From Paramecium pentaurelia (lineage: Eukaryota; Ciliophora; Oligohymenophorea; Peniculida; Parameciidae), in the NCBI GenBank assembly GCA_905183005.1, contig CAJJDO010000047.1:197180-261179 (forward strand): a DNA stretch of 64,000 nt, read 5' to 3'. Positions 21,522 to 32,859 of this stretch are shown piece after piece. The notes beneath the pieces are model-generated. The model saw only the letters and a program-made list of their open reading frames with translations. It had not been told where the DNA came from and ran no database searches. The position numbers and the translations under genes were made by a program. Positions within the stretch are counted from its first letter, which is position 1. Each line of letters starts with the position of its first letter.

Positions 21522-23631
21522 TCACCATCTTTTTTATTTTTATATTTCAAGACTTTCAAGTATCTATTTTTAATATTATTTTTCGTCCTCTGATAGAAAT
21601 TCAAATCCATTAAGTATATTAGATTAATTGGGCTCTCTTGTTTCCTCATAATATTGATATGTTCTATTTTAAGTAGATTATTATTTTTTGGCATTTTCTT
21701 CTAACATTTTATAAAGTTCTTATTATTCCTTAATTTATTATGGTGTCATTTATAAATCATCAGCCAATATTTATTCTTATAATTTTCTTGCAATTAAGCT
21801 ATCGTTGTTCTCTAAATTCTAAGGTATATTTTATGTTCCATTATTTTAAGGTTATTTATCATCAAATTTATTATAGTCATTTTATTTTGTTTGAAAATCT
21901 TACTTTTTTTTTAATTCTTATTGTTAATATTAATTTTAAGATTATTTTTAAGTCTCAATAGGTGATTGTTTTGAGTTTTAATATGGTTTAGGTTAATATT
22001 CTTATTATTTTTGTTAATATTACTAATGTTATGGTTAAGATGTAGAAAAATTTTTATATTTTACTTCTTAATAAGCATATGGATTTCTGGAAAGTTAAAA
22101 TTGATTAGGTTATTCTGGCAATTCAGGAGCAAATTACATTTTGTCTAATTTTCTATCTTAATTATCTAATGGTTTAGAAAAAACAGGTCCTCGATAATTA
22201 TTTATTTATTTATAATCTCTATCATTTAAACCAATTTCAGGTCGATATTATTATTAAGTTTAAGGATTCTAATATTTATTATCTTATTAATATTAGTTTG
22301 TATTTTTATTATTTTAATAGTAATTTTAAGGTATTCCATATTCAGATTATTTATTTGGTTAATAACCTTTAGTATTATCTTATGGTATGTTTGTACTATA
22401 TTTTTAACCTTATCTATTTTTAGATTATATATCAGTATTATATAGGTTATTATTAGGTAGTTATCTATTATCTTATATATCTTAAATATTTCTATCTTTT
22501 AAATATGTATTAGGATATTTAGGTTGAGTAGAACTTATTTAATTTTATTAAAATTATTAATCATAAGAAGGATTTGATGTTTATTTAAAATATTAAGGAT
22601 ATTAATTAGATCTTTGATCATTTTAAGAAATTATTTCCTAAGTATTATTAATAATGGGTCTTTGATTTTATTTATAATCTTGAAATTATTTAGAATCTTG
22701 TTATTATTTATAATTATTATTATTATTTTCATATTTTTCTTCAATCTTGAATTTAGAATTATTAATTTGTCTATTACCATATTGTTATTCAACTTCATGT
22801 ATTTAAATTTTATCAGATTTTTATACAAATTCTTAAGTTTATTAAGTGGATCTTAATCCTTGATTATATTTAGGATCATTATTAAATTCTTTATTTAATA
22901 TTTTATCTGATACTTAATTAACTTAATTATTATAATTAGGTTAGTTCACTTCTTTTTTATAATTTGGTTAGATATCTTTATTATAATCTCCTCTTTTTTC
23001 TTACATTCTATATTATTAGTCATTAGGATAATCTATTTTTTATGATTTGACAGGAAGATTATTAGATTCGATGGGTTATTGAGTTTAAATTTTCAAATTA
23101 TTTTATTTCTATTACACTTATTTTTCTTTGTTTTATTGATCTAACTTTGGAGAAACATAGGTTTACTTTACTTCTTATAGAGATGGAAAGTCATTAAGTA
23201 TTTCTCCTCTTCCTAACTTATCAAATTTTTTTTATAGACAGATTTCTTAATGAATATTTTGATCACTCTTTTTAATGTATTACTTACATGAATTACACAT
23301 TTCAGTTCTACTACCACATTATATTTCATGTTATGAAAATGATTTTATTGAAATTTCTAATTAACAATACTAACATTGTATTGGTGTTTCTTAACAATAA
23401 TGCTTATTTAAATCTATAATATAAATATATATGAAAAAAACCTTAAAATTCAAGTTTACAATGAGGACATTAATGTAATTTATGAAATTCTTCTTCATGT
23501 GATTCTGGATCATTTTAATCATACATTAAACCACATCTATTACATTTAATGCAATTTCTTTCACAATAAACTTCATGCAACATTATCTTATCCTCTTCTA
23601 TCTACTTTCTACAGAATTAGCATATAGCCAT
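21522..23631 (-). CDS. TRAF/XAF1-type zinc-finger protein with long Q/N-rich region and UIM-like C-terminus
   Basis: 693 residues, one 28-nt intron. N-terminus (~1-150) holds repeated TRAF-type zinc-finger cysteine/histidine units: CQFCRKQIEEDKIMLHEVYC, CIKCNRCGLMYD, CPHCKLEFQ, HYCQETPIQCQYCQLEIS, QHEIQCGSRTEMCNSCKQYI. Residues ~170-560 are low-complexity Q/N/Y/P/S, prion-like. The C-terminal ~110 residues are charged and contain DSLIARKLQEQILADDL and SEDEKQYQKQILESLEIQ, resembling ubiquitin-interacting motifs. A role in ubiquitin-linked signalling or condensates is inference. Much of the Q/N region is encoded by TAA/TAG and AAT. Confidence 0.78.
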
Positions 23632-23668
23632 TGTTATTATTAATTTTTAATATTTAATATAATATTCA

Positions 23669-24819
23669 TCACTGAATTTGATGTCTCTCTCTTAAATATT
23701 CTTTTAAAGTCACAATTTTATCTTACATATGATCTATTATTTTTGAAACTAATGACGATGCTTCATTTCTTGATTACGAATCGATTGAATAAAGATCTTA
23801 TTGTTGTCTACACCATATATCTTGATTTTCCACATTTTCCTAATTAAATACTATTATACTTTATTTCTAATAAACTCAATCTAATGGTATTATGACTTTT
23901 CTTTAGACTCTTCAATGATACTCTAATAATTAAGTATAGCTTATTCTAAATTTTGTCTTTGATCAGAAAGAGTATTTTATTCATTAATCAAATCATTCGA
24001 AAATTGTTACCAATTCAAAGCAGCCACTTTTTCAAGATCCTCATCTTTACTTTTGACTTCCAAAATTTAGACTTTCAATCCACTTAATAAAAGAAGTAGT
24101 TTTTTTGCTTCATCTGTATTGCTCGCTAATTGGGACATCATATTTATGATTGGTAAAAAGAGATGAGTAATTCCTGATGATTGTTAAGTGAGTCGATTTA
24201 TAACTTTATTGAAACGGCCTTTCACTTAAATAAATGATGATCCATTAGCCAAATGCTCAATAAGTGCATAAGCTTCATCAATGGCTGAAATAGCTTCATT
24301 ATGATCTTTAATAGTAGTTTAGAATTCAGAATATTGTAGATCCCTTTCACTCTAACCAGCATTAGTTTTCATTATATTTTATTCAATTTCCACACTAACT
24401 TCTGCTATTTTATTTAATGCTCTTTGTAGATTTTCTGTGTTTTCCTTAAATGAAACCAAGTGTGTACCTACATAATCTTTTGATTTGCTAGTAATTAACT
24501 ACTATGATATGCATAATTGGTTGAAAAATCATGCAATAATCTCTAACATTTGGCTTATGTACTTTAAATAAAGATATCTGCCTCTTTCTATTCTTATTCA
24601 AGCATGAACCTTATTTAGAATGAAAATTAGATACCTAATATTATTTAAGTAACTCTGAATCTCATTAACAGGCGACCCACTTGATAAACCTATTTGTAGA
24701 GCATTTAAAAATGTTTAGCCAAGATGATGTTAATCTATTTATGAAAGTATCACTTAAAAATCAACGCTTTTGGAACATGAAATCCACAGAATATAACCGA
24801 TAATAAGAAACAATTTCAT
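23669..24819 (-). CDS. Trichocyst matrix protein-like secretory granule protein
   Basis: Likely cargo of dense-core secretory granules (trichocysts) of Paramecium. Signal peptide MKLFLIIGYILWISCSKS; then the family-like pattern HHLGQTFLNALQIGLSSG, VNEIQSYLNNIRFMLEQE, KEADIFIQSTQAKCQRLL, followed by long heptad-rich helices (NKIAEVSVEIEQNIMKTNAG; DHNEAISAIDEAYALIEHL; NTDEAKKLLLLLSGLKVQIL). Three introns (25, 23, 20 nt; two with AAG acceptors) give 360 residues, the usual TMP size. Such proteins are proteolytically processed and crystallise. Family assigned from the overall pattern; moderate certainty. Divergent from the TLC gene with 39 bp between starts. Confidence 0.7.
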
Positions 24820-24858
24820 TATTATAAAAAACGATTCATATTACTAATAAATAAAAAT
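24820..24858. promoter_or_regulatory. 39-bp divergent intergenic region
   Basis: Separates the start codons of the trichocyst-matrix-like gene (minus) and the TLC-domain gene (plus). AT-rich; no specific element recognised. Confidence 0.35.
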
Positions 24859-25767
24859 ATGTTAAATCTTGAAAACATAGATTTAGTCAATAGCACTTCA
24901 GATCAAGTGAAAGTTATGAGCTATTCATTCTTTATATGGACTTCAATATTTGCAATTATAAATTAGAAGTTCCATTTAAAGAATCATCCCAAGAAAGTTT
25001 AAGATGATATCAAAAACAGAATTGTGTCAATCATTCATGGTGCCTTAACATTTTGGGCTGCAGCATATATTATTTTGGGTAATAGAGATATGCATTTCCA
25101 GTTGAATAACCAAGTTTTGGTGCATCTAATTCTTAGACCATGCAATTTACAATGATAATTAGTGCGTCATACTTTGTCTATGATTTCCTTGCTTGTCTCT
25201 ATTATGATCTTGCAGATATGTCTTTAGTCTCTCATCATTCTTTAGCCATATGTGGATATGCAGTGGCAACCTTTTCAAGGTTCGGAGCTCCATCTTCAAT
25301 ATGTAAATCTTATTTAAATTATATTAGGGGGATTGATGTCAGCTGAAGTATCAAATTTCCCTATGCACATGAGAGTGATCTTTAGACAAGTGGGATTGAG
25401 ACATACTAAATTATATGAAGCATGTGAATGGACCTATTTTGGTAATTAATCTAGTTAACATTATTAGCTTTATATATTATCTTCAGAGGTTCTTTAGTCC
25501 CTTATATGGTATGGAATACATGGCCAGAGAGTGAAGTTCCCTTATTGGTTAAGATTACAGCTACTGGATTATTCTTATAATCAGTATATTTCATATTTGA
25601 GTAATTTCATAAATAAATATTATAGAATGAAAAAGATTCTTACTAGATAATATTTCCAATATCAAGAAAGAAAGAAGAAAAATATCCATTATTATTGGTT
25701 TAGTGTTAATCCTAGAATTTAAGAATTATCTTACATTAACAACTAAAAAAAAGATAGAGTGTTTTGA
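24859..25767 (+). CDS. TLC-domain multi-pass membrane protein
   Basis: 269 residues after removal of four introns (23, 25, 26, 25 nt). The frame shows several hydrophobic segments (YSFFIWTSIFAIIN; ALTFWAAAYIILV; MIISASYFVYDFLACLY; LFLQSVYFIFE) and the TLC hallmark YDLADMSLVSHHSLAICGYA, with the paired histidines, then NFPMHMRVIFRQVGLRHTKLY. This resembles TMEM136/FAM57-type TLC proteins rather than ceramide synthases, which carry a longer Lag1 motif. Probably ER or Golgi membrane; lipid-related role is inferred from family. C-terminus is basic (QERKKKNIHYYWF). Confidence 0.85.
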
Positions 25768-25960
25768 GTATGTATTTTTAGCATATATAAATTTAATGTT
25801 TCAAATAATTATCAATATCTTATTGTAAATAATACAAAAATATGAAAATAATTATGATTTCATAAAGTTTAAATTTTTTAAGATTTAAATTCACAATTAA
25901 ATTAAATATAAATAGATTAACAAAATATTAATTCAAAATTACATATAAAGGTTTTTAATC

Positions 25961-26819
25961 AAAACATGTAATTATTCCAAATATGCCACCTACAATTCCA
26001 ACTAATAAAACAATTGTATTTATGATCTAATATATTGGTTTTAATGCATAATGAAAAGTCATACCATATGGTATTATGTATCCAAGTTATACACAACAAA
26101 TACATCAAACTATAGATAGAACTATAGCAAAGTTAGGATACAAGAATGCAGTTAACTAAATAATAATCAGATTAATAATACCATTTAACAGAGTACATAG
26201 ATCATTTTTAAAGTGAATTTCTTGATTTTATCTGGACTTAAATTTACTAAAAGATAGACTGGCTTATTAACCATTAAAGTATTGATAATCAAGATAGAGA
26301 CATATGAAATCATTAATATTGAAAGAGTGACTTTTATTGAATAATTTCCTTTATATTCTTCTTGAAAATTAGTAATAATTGATTAATCAGTGTTTGATTA
26401 AAACAATAATGAGCTTGTAATTCCAAAGAATAGGTAGAGTATAGTTTCTAATATCATAGCAATCAAAACACATTTCTTAAATGAAATTGTATCTTCAATT
26501 TCAACTCTTATTTCTTTCAAAACTCCATTGATGTCATAAGCAAATATCATAATACCAAAAGGCATCATAATTTTCTTAGCATCAGGTTCAACTAAATTCC
26601 ATTTCTCATATTGTATTATTACCATTGTACACCATGATTTATATTACATAGCAAAATTAATAATTACAATAATACACCCCAAAACAATCCAGACTAAGAA
26701 TAGGCAAAAGGTATAGCAAATATACCTGATCCTAATGTGATCTTGATTAATTTTGTAGTGGTCTAAAAATTAGTTGATCTTGGAGTAGGTTGATCATCTG
26801 TAATTAAAAATGGTTTCAT
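25961..26819 (-). pseudogene. Amino-acid/auxin permease (AAAP) family transporter pseudogene
   Basis: Starts normally: MKPFLITDDQPTPRST, then the conserved first helix TTKLIKITLGSGIFAIPFAY. After about TM1-TM2 the sequence jumps to IMMPFGIMIFAYDINGVLKE, equivalent to the TM6 region, so ~130-150 residues are missing. Downstream helices continue (ILETILYLFFGITSSLL; LSILMISYVSILIINTLM). An in-frame TGA at 26105-26107 interrupts LTAFLYPNFAIVLSIV / CICCVQLGYIIPYGM where glycine is expected. No in-frame stop ends the gene after IVGGIFGIITCFD. Three independent defects support a dead gene; expression cannot be excluded. Confidence 0.8.
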
Positions 26820-27095
26820 AAATTATTATAAATACTAAATTTTTTATTTGATTTATGTAAATATAGGGAAATAATAATAAGAAGCCTACTTTTGAGTAGA
26901 TATTCTGTTACAATACTAAAATATATTATATATATATATTATATTATAATATAAAATAGATATATAGTATTAAATCTACATTGAGTATTGAATACTTCTC
27001 ATAAACTATCATTCTTATTTGCCATTTAAACATTATAAAAGTAACATTCCTAACTTATACTTAATCTTCTTGTTCTTTCTTCTTATATCATTCCT

Positions 27096-28041
27096 TCACA
27101 TATCCTAAATGTATATTAAATGTACTTATTATTCTTCTGACATTTTTCTACTTCTAATTTCTAATCTAACTGAATCTTAACTTAAATAAGCTAAACAATT
27201 CAAGAATCCCCAAAAACTTAAAAAGGCTAAAGAAACAGATGTCTATGTCAATCCAATCTAAGACATAAATAGACTTTATATGTCTTCTACTGTAAAACTT
27301 AAAGTACAAATAAATGTAATTATAGGAAATAAGAGAATTTATTTGATCAATTTCTTTACTTCAATATAGATTTCCTATTTTTCTTCATCATCTTTCATTA
27401 CATGTTTTATCCTATTTAAAATACTCAAACTATAAATTAAGTATAAACTTATTGGAATAATCCATAAAATTAATTTTTAAATATTTAATTGCATCTTTTA
27501 CAGTAATGGATCTGTCTGTAAATTATAAAATAAACAAAGTTATGAATTTTTTGAATCATAAATTAAAGCTGTCATTAATGGATATGTTATTAATAGTAAT
27601 GGAAGTCCAAAAGAATATAAACAAAACTTCCTCTCCAATTTAACTAGTTTGTTAAGAATCTCTCTAATATCTATAAATTCTGATGAATTCTAATTATTAA
27701 ATACCATAAACAACTATGTCATTAATGAATTAACTACTTATTTTATTGAATATATCAAAATTGAACTCCATATTATTGAACTTAAACCTCCATATAGTCT
27801 AAACAATCCAAAAAAAGTACAATTTAACTCATCAAAGCTTGATCCCAGAATTCCTATAGTCTATTCAATAAATTAATATTAATTTATGTACCTAAATAAT
27901 TCCACCTATTGTGAGATAGAGAATTATTCTTGGAATTAGTCCATTTCTAAGTTTTGTAAAATAGAAAAAAAGTATTACTATTATCATCTATCCAATTAAA
28001 GATAATGTGGCACTTGATATTATTGCAATATGATTAGTCAT
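27096..28041 (-). CDS. Seven-transmembrane receptor (cAMP receptor-like GPCR)
   Basis: 304 residues with one 31-nt intron. Hydrophobic segments: SATLSLIGQMIIVILFFYF, NGLIPRIILYLTIGGII, LFRLYGGLSSIIWSSILI, FGLPLLLITYPLMTALI, LILWIIPISLYLIYSLSIL, ILLFPIITFICTLSFTV, VSLAFLSFWGFLNCLAYL. Order and the cytoplasmic KDDEEKQEIYIEVKKLI loop before TM6 match the Dictyostelium-type cAR/family-2-like receptors that are common in ciliates. The short C-terminal tail is basic (RLEIRSRKMSEEQ). Ligand unknown. A G-protein or chemosensory role is inferred from family only. Confidence 0.75.
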
Positions 28042-28280
28042 ATTAAATAATAAATTTATTAAAAAATAACATTGAAAATTAAAATTACCTATATACAAAT
28101 CATATAAACAACTGTTAATCATGACATATTTAATCATAATACTATATAAATGAAATTCAAAATTTATAATAAATATTGTAATAATAAAAGAAGACTTAGT
28201 AATAAGTTAAATATATATTCTGGATTTTCAATTGAGTTTATTGTAAATAGTTTTAAATATATAAAATAATAAAAATTATA

Positions 28281-29580
28281 ATGAATTTCACTTTAGAGGG
28301 AAAACTCAAAATAGATTAATTTCTACAAATACTCAAAATCTTCTCTTATCCTATTATAATATGTGATGATGAAAGTATTTAACTGATTTTAACTAAAAGA
28401 AATTCAATTTTCAGAAATACCGGAGAATTAAAAATTTAATGAACTCAATAAATCAGATAAACCTGCTAGTTTTGCATAAATAAATAATGATTTCTTTAAT
28501 GAATATTAATCATAAATTAGAGAAAATCATCTAAAATTTGCAGAAACTAGTTGTCTAAACATTAAAATGTAACAAGATGTTTGTTTATTAAATTCTTAAT
28601 TGAACTATGTTTGTTGTTAAATTCCAATTGATATTATATATAAAGCACTCAAACCATTAGCATAATCTCATATAAAGATTTTAAAATTGTCATTTACTTA
28701 CTTATTAATAGAAAAAGGTTATGATAACAAATCAATTTAGTTACATTTTATTGTAGGAGCTTATTCAGAAAAAGGTTTCTTTACTATTATGAAACCTATA
28801 GCTATGCTTTAATCTAGAGATGTAGAACTTCCAAATTTAAAAAATAAATTAATTACAATAAATTATGAAAATTGCAAAACTATAACTTAACAAATGAAAA
28901 CATATCCTATAGGAATAACATGTAATGTTGATGAAATATCATTTTCTCCATTATCTGTTGATTAAGAATAAGTAGATATTTGGTCAGGAGCATTACCATA
29001 TTATAATTCTTCTTTTGTAGAAGAAATTTATGGTAATTTAAGTATTTAATCTATTTACACAAAAACATATAATCCAATTTTGAATTACAGTTCAAAAGTA
29101 AAACTTGATTGCACTATCTATATAAGTCCATCTGAAAATGATCCAAAAATGGCTATTTTATATTTTGTTGCTAGTGAATCTAATGTGATTATTTGCAATA
29201 GGTAATAAGTAATAACAAATGATGAATCAAAATAATAAGGCAAATTATTTTAAGATATTAGTGAGGAATTACTTGAGGAAATAGAATAAATTAGTAGCCA
29301 ATTTGAGAAAAAGTTTTCTTAAATTTAAATAACAACTAATGTTAAAGATAATTAAAATAGTTGTTATGATAATTAACCATTAAAAATGGCATATTCAGCT
29401 ATTGATGAAAATAATAATAGTAAAATGTATAGTACAATCAATTAGAAGGAACCATTATTGTTTATCCCACCAAAAGTCACAGGATCAATCAATGATGCTA
29501 TTTTAGATTACATGACTAGAAATTCTTGTAAATAGACTACAAGTACTTTACCAAGATATAAATCAAATTATTAGAATTGA
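28281..29580 (+). CDS. Hypothetical protein, 424 residues
   Basis: Not recognised. Frame MNFTLEGKLKIDQFLQILKI, a 25-nt intron with AAAG acceptor, then KIQFSEIPENQKFNELN. The middle is beta-rich and globular (QLHFIVGAYSEKGFFTIMKP; LDCTIYISPSENDPKMAILY) with scattered cysteines; the C-terminal ~110 residues are polar and probably disordered. No signal peptide or transmembrane segment. A sliding-clamp (Rad1/Rad9) origin was considered from the N-terminal pattern but not supported. Exon lengths sum to a multiple of three, supporting a real gene. Confidence 0.7.
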
Positions 29581-29933
29581 ATAATATATATATATATATT
29601 TATATAATATCATAGTTTCTTATTAGAATATTAAAAAGTATATATGTAATGAATAAATATAAATATTCCTGCGACTAATCTTAGTAATTATAAAAAATTA
29701 ATTCATATTTAAATTATGAATTAATTGATTATAATTGAATATCAATAAATTTATAATCGAATTTGAATAGTAAAATAGAGTGTATCTGATTATAATTGCA
29801 TTTTAAATTAACTTCTCATTAAATCTTAATTGATTATCAAAATTTAAGAAATTTGAATCCAAGAATAGATATCAATTATAAAAATAATATTATTCACTAA
29901 AAAACAGAATTTTAGAAATATAATATAATTTAA
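29581..29933. other. Convergent intergenic region
   Basis: About 350 bp, AT-rich with a short (TA)n run at 29585-29602. No gene or RNA recognised. Confidence 0.5.
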
Positions 29934-30206
29934 TCAAAAAGTAGTGCAGATATTCCAACATCCAGTATTAGATTTATTGTTTGATTAAATTTGAAAATTT
30001 GGATTGCTAACATCAACATTATATATTTTCCAATTTTCAACGATAATAACATCATCATTTTATTTAAAAGAAACAGTGAATTTCTTCTTAGATTCATCTT
30101 ATAATTGTTTAGCTTCTAATTATCCTATGCTAGCACAAGGTCCAAAAGTATGACTTTTCCTATTTAGTCTTTAACAACTTTGCTCATGATGTTTTTCTGA
30201 ATCCAT
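29934..30206 (-). CDS. Small hypothetical protein, 90 residues
   Basis: Intronless frame beginning MDSEKHHEQSCQRLNRKSHT and ending NNKSNTGCWNICTTF. Central part FGPCASIGQLEAKQLQDESK then FTVSFKQNDDVIIVENWKIY. Four cysteines overall but no known zinc pattern. No signal peptide. Continuous frame with charged composition and a TGA end supports it being coding; function unknown. Confidence 0.6.
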
Positions 30207-30212
30207 TTCGAT

Positions 30213-30219
<7 letters not shown>

Positions 30220-30253
<34 letters not shown>
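30220..30253. repeat. (TA)n microsatellite, 34 bp
   Basis: Uninterrupted alternating T/A between the start of the 90-residue gene and the stop of the FHA gene, in the only spacer (65 bp) between them, so likely part of the promoter of the small gene. Confidence 0.9.
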
Positions 30254-30259
<6 letters not shown>

Positions 30260-30271
30260 GCAAAAAAGACA

Positions 30272-31418
30272 TCAACTAAAATAATGAATTTGGAATAGAA
30301 TAGGTCCTATTACAATCTACATTCCTTCATGTAAGACATGGCATTTGCTTGGCAAATATAAATCATATTATTATTAATTAGCTAACATAACAAATGTTCC
30401 AAATTGAGTTGGATCTAAATGATTAGATTCTTTCGGTTAGATTAACCATTAATTATTTTTAAATTTTATTGAACAATGTTCCTTTTATAATGTAGCATCT
30501 CTTATTACTATTGAACATGTTTTACCACAACCTAATGTATATTCTTAATTAGGATTTAGTGTGAATTCTCTTCCTTTCATAGGTCCTCCAATAAATTCAA
30601 GTATTAAAATTGGTTCCTCATTGTGTTATATTAAATTAACCTTTCTTTCTCTGTAATCTTATACAGATTTATATTAATTTAATTATTTTAGAAGATCAGG
30701 TAAAGAATTTTTGAGACTCTCCTAATTAGTTGAAATTTAATTTGAAAATTTTGGTATTGGTTGTATATACTTAACTTAAAATAAGGTTTCTTAATTGAAC
30801 TTAATAATCATATATGCATCTAAAATTAATTATTATTTAATTCTTTAACATGTTCTGAATGACTTTGAATTATCTTTTATTAGGAATAGATTATTTGGAG
30901 TCCATATTAATTTAGTATGAATAGGATTAACCTTTAAATCATTCAAAATTTAAAGATCACAATTTTAACCACTTCCAATAGTGAATACTTCTTCTTATTT
31001 TAAAGGAAGATTATTTTATGTAGTTCTTGTTATTTGTATATCTCTAAATTAATCTGGATATCCATTAGTAATGTAGAGTACCTTTAATTAAATACATCTC
31101 AAAGTTTGTTTAGGAATCTAAAAAGATTGAAGAGTAAATTGATGTTTGAATAATGCTTATCTTTTAGACTATATTTTCCAATACTAAACATAAAAATTAT
31201 AGAAATACTATCTCATAGAATATAATATAGTCTCCTATTTTAATTACATTTCTGTAATCAGGATCTATAATCTATTTGATGAATAGTAATTATTCTTCAT
31301 CCAAAATTATTGATCCAAATTATTGTATAAACTTAGAAAAAGAATCACTAAATTCATCCCAACTCACTTCTATTTGATTATTGAAATACTTTTCCCAAAA
31401 TAAAAAGGCTGAGTCCAT
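30272..31418 (-). CDS. Protein with two FHA domains
   Basis: 373 residues with one 25-nt intron. N-terminal ~80 residues are helical (MDSAFLFWEKYFNNQIEV; WDEFSDSFSKFIQQFGS). FHA1 is near residues 140-200 (EEVFTIGSGQNCDLQILNDL...HTKLIWTPNNLFLIKDNS), FHA2 near 270-370 (YTLGCGKTCSIVIRDATLQR, EHCSIKFKNNQWLIQPKESN, then GTFV). FHA domains bind phosphothreonine, so a phospho-dependent adaptor is likely. FHA2 keeps the GxG and S/HCxI features; FHA1 has HTKL instead of SxxH. No catalytic domain. It lies 58 bp downstream of B9D2 on the same strand. Confidence 0.85.
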
Positions 31419-31476
31419 ATAATTTATAAGTAAAATAAAAATTAACATATAAGAACACTCAAAATCGTAATAAAAT

Positions 31477-32233
31477 TCATTATCCTGAAAAGCTAAGTCT
31501 TTTAAAATTTTTTAAAAGCACTTCAACTTCAATTATAACTTTCCCATTTGAAATGCTATTCAAAATCTTCCTCCTTGCAAAATCTCCTTTATCTGTTGTT
31601 AATGGTGCCAATGTTGTTAATCTAGGTGGGTTTTCCATATAAAATGATAAAGCTTGAAATCTCCAATCTAAAGATCTATCAAATTTTGAGAATTAATCTG
31701 TATTTGTTGCTAAATCTTCATTTGGTTTTCTTATTTCAAGATCTAAGTTCTCTCCAGTTGGTGTCCATGTTTCACTAAATAGATATATTATTTATACCAT
31801 GTCATTTAATGATAACCAGCACTTCTTGGAAAATTTGCAGTACCATAAGAACAAGCATCAATTTTATTTGATGAGTCTAATCTCCAAATTTTTAATAAAG
31901 CTTTAGGCCATCCAATTATATTTGATACAGAGAAGTGCAAATCAAATGGATGTCCCCATGAGAAAAGTTATCCTGGCTAATTAATATATTTGATATTTTT
32001 ACATTTGCATAACTTGTTTGAGTTTGAATTCCTTTATTATTTCCTGGTTATAATAAATCCCATCCATCTCCACAATCTATAGCTAATTCACAAAATAATC
32101 CATCATCTGTTTGAAAATCAAGTCCACCCACAATCTATCCTATTAAGTGTACTTCTGCCTTTAAATCAGCTTTAGTTTACTTTATTTCTTAATAATCTAA
32201 TTGATTCCCAGTTTAATGATAAGGCATACTCAT
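31477..32233 (-). CDS. B9D2: B9 domain protein of the ciliary transition zone
   Basis: Component of the MKS/B9 module at the ciliary transition zone. The B9 domain begins AEVHLIGQIVGGLDFQTDDG and continues WDLLQPGNNKGIQTQTSYAN, FSWGHPFDLHFSVSNIIGWP, KIWRLDSSNKIDACSYGTAN and FPRSAGYHQMTCETWTP, the order seen in B9D2 (stumpy). Introns of 26 and 23 nt give 235 residues, longer than the ~175 of animals because of an N-terminal ~25-residue extension and a longer insert before the last strand (IIEVEVLLKNFKRLSFSG). Expected partners are B9D1 and MKS1, not in this window. Confidence 0.93.
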
Positions 32234-32479
32234 TTTCAAATTTTATAATATATAATAAATTTTAGATTATTTCTAAAATATTATTCTTCAACTTTGTAAG
32301 GATTATATAACAATCTTCTTATACTATTAAATATAATAATATAATATATGTTAATAGAAAAAATTAAAATTAGATGAAAATTAAAGTATGATTTAAATAC
32401 GAACTTCTAGATATTTTTGGTTGAATTTAAGAAGGAAATTTATAATAAACGTAAATTTATTATTTAATTCAAAATTATT

Positions 32480-32859
32480 ATGTGTGATTAAAAACGAAAA
32501 AGACTACTTACAAATGATGATTTGAATAACTAAAGTATTATCCCTAGAACACCTGTAATAAAGTACTATTATATTTTATATAATCAAGACCATTAAAAGA
32601 TACTTCCATTTTATTACCAGAACTATAATTAACTTATGAAATTCCGAATTGCTTCAAATATATTCCACTTACAATTATCCCTGAAGATGTTAAACTAGAA
32701 AAGTACTAGTTGCCCTAGGTGAGCAAATACATCAAAAAAAGATAAAGATTTTAAAGTGAAAATCTTAGTCATACAGTCATAAATATGATGGAAAGACAAT
32801 TATTGAGTAGAAATTCTTCAAAAATGCCTATAGATAACTATAGATTTTGATTTTATTTG
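32480..32859 (+). CDS. Small basic hypothetical protein, 117 residues
   Basis: Starts MCDQKRKRLLTNDDLNNQSI; a 26-nt intron at 32563-32588 (CAAG acceptor) joins PVIK to PLKDTSILLPELQLTYEIP. The remainder is basic with KYIKKRQRFQSENLS and ends ITIDFDFI before TGA. Conserved-looking proline-rich middle (NCFKYIPLTIIPEDVKLEKY). No known domain. Confidence 0.6.

Noticed and set aside
22614..22856. Hydrophobic plus-strand frame, and opposing frame 22631-22828
   Set aside because: Antisense and out-of-frame readings of the Q/N-rich part of the zinc-finger gene.
26105..26107. In-frame TGA as selenocysteine or readthrough
   Set aside because: The gene also has an internal deletion and no terminal stop, so a dead gene is more likely; the expected residue is Gly, not Cys/Sec.
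28281..29580. 9-1-1 clamp subunit (Rad1/Rad9-like)
   Set aside because: Only vague N-terminal similarity in pattern; no clamp motif could be identified.
30220..30253. (TA)n as a germline-eliminated element remnant
   Set aside because: A simple dinucleotide run has no boundary evidence; slippage repeat is sufficient.
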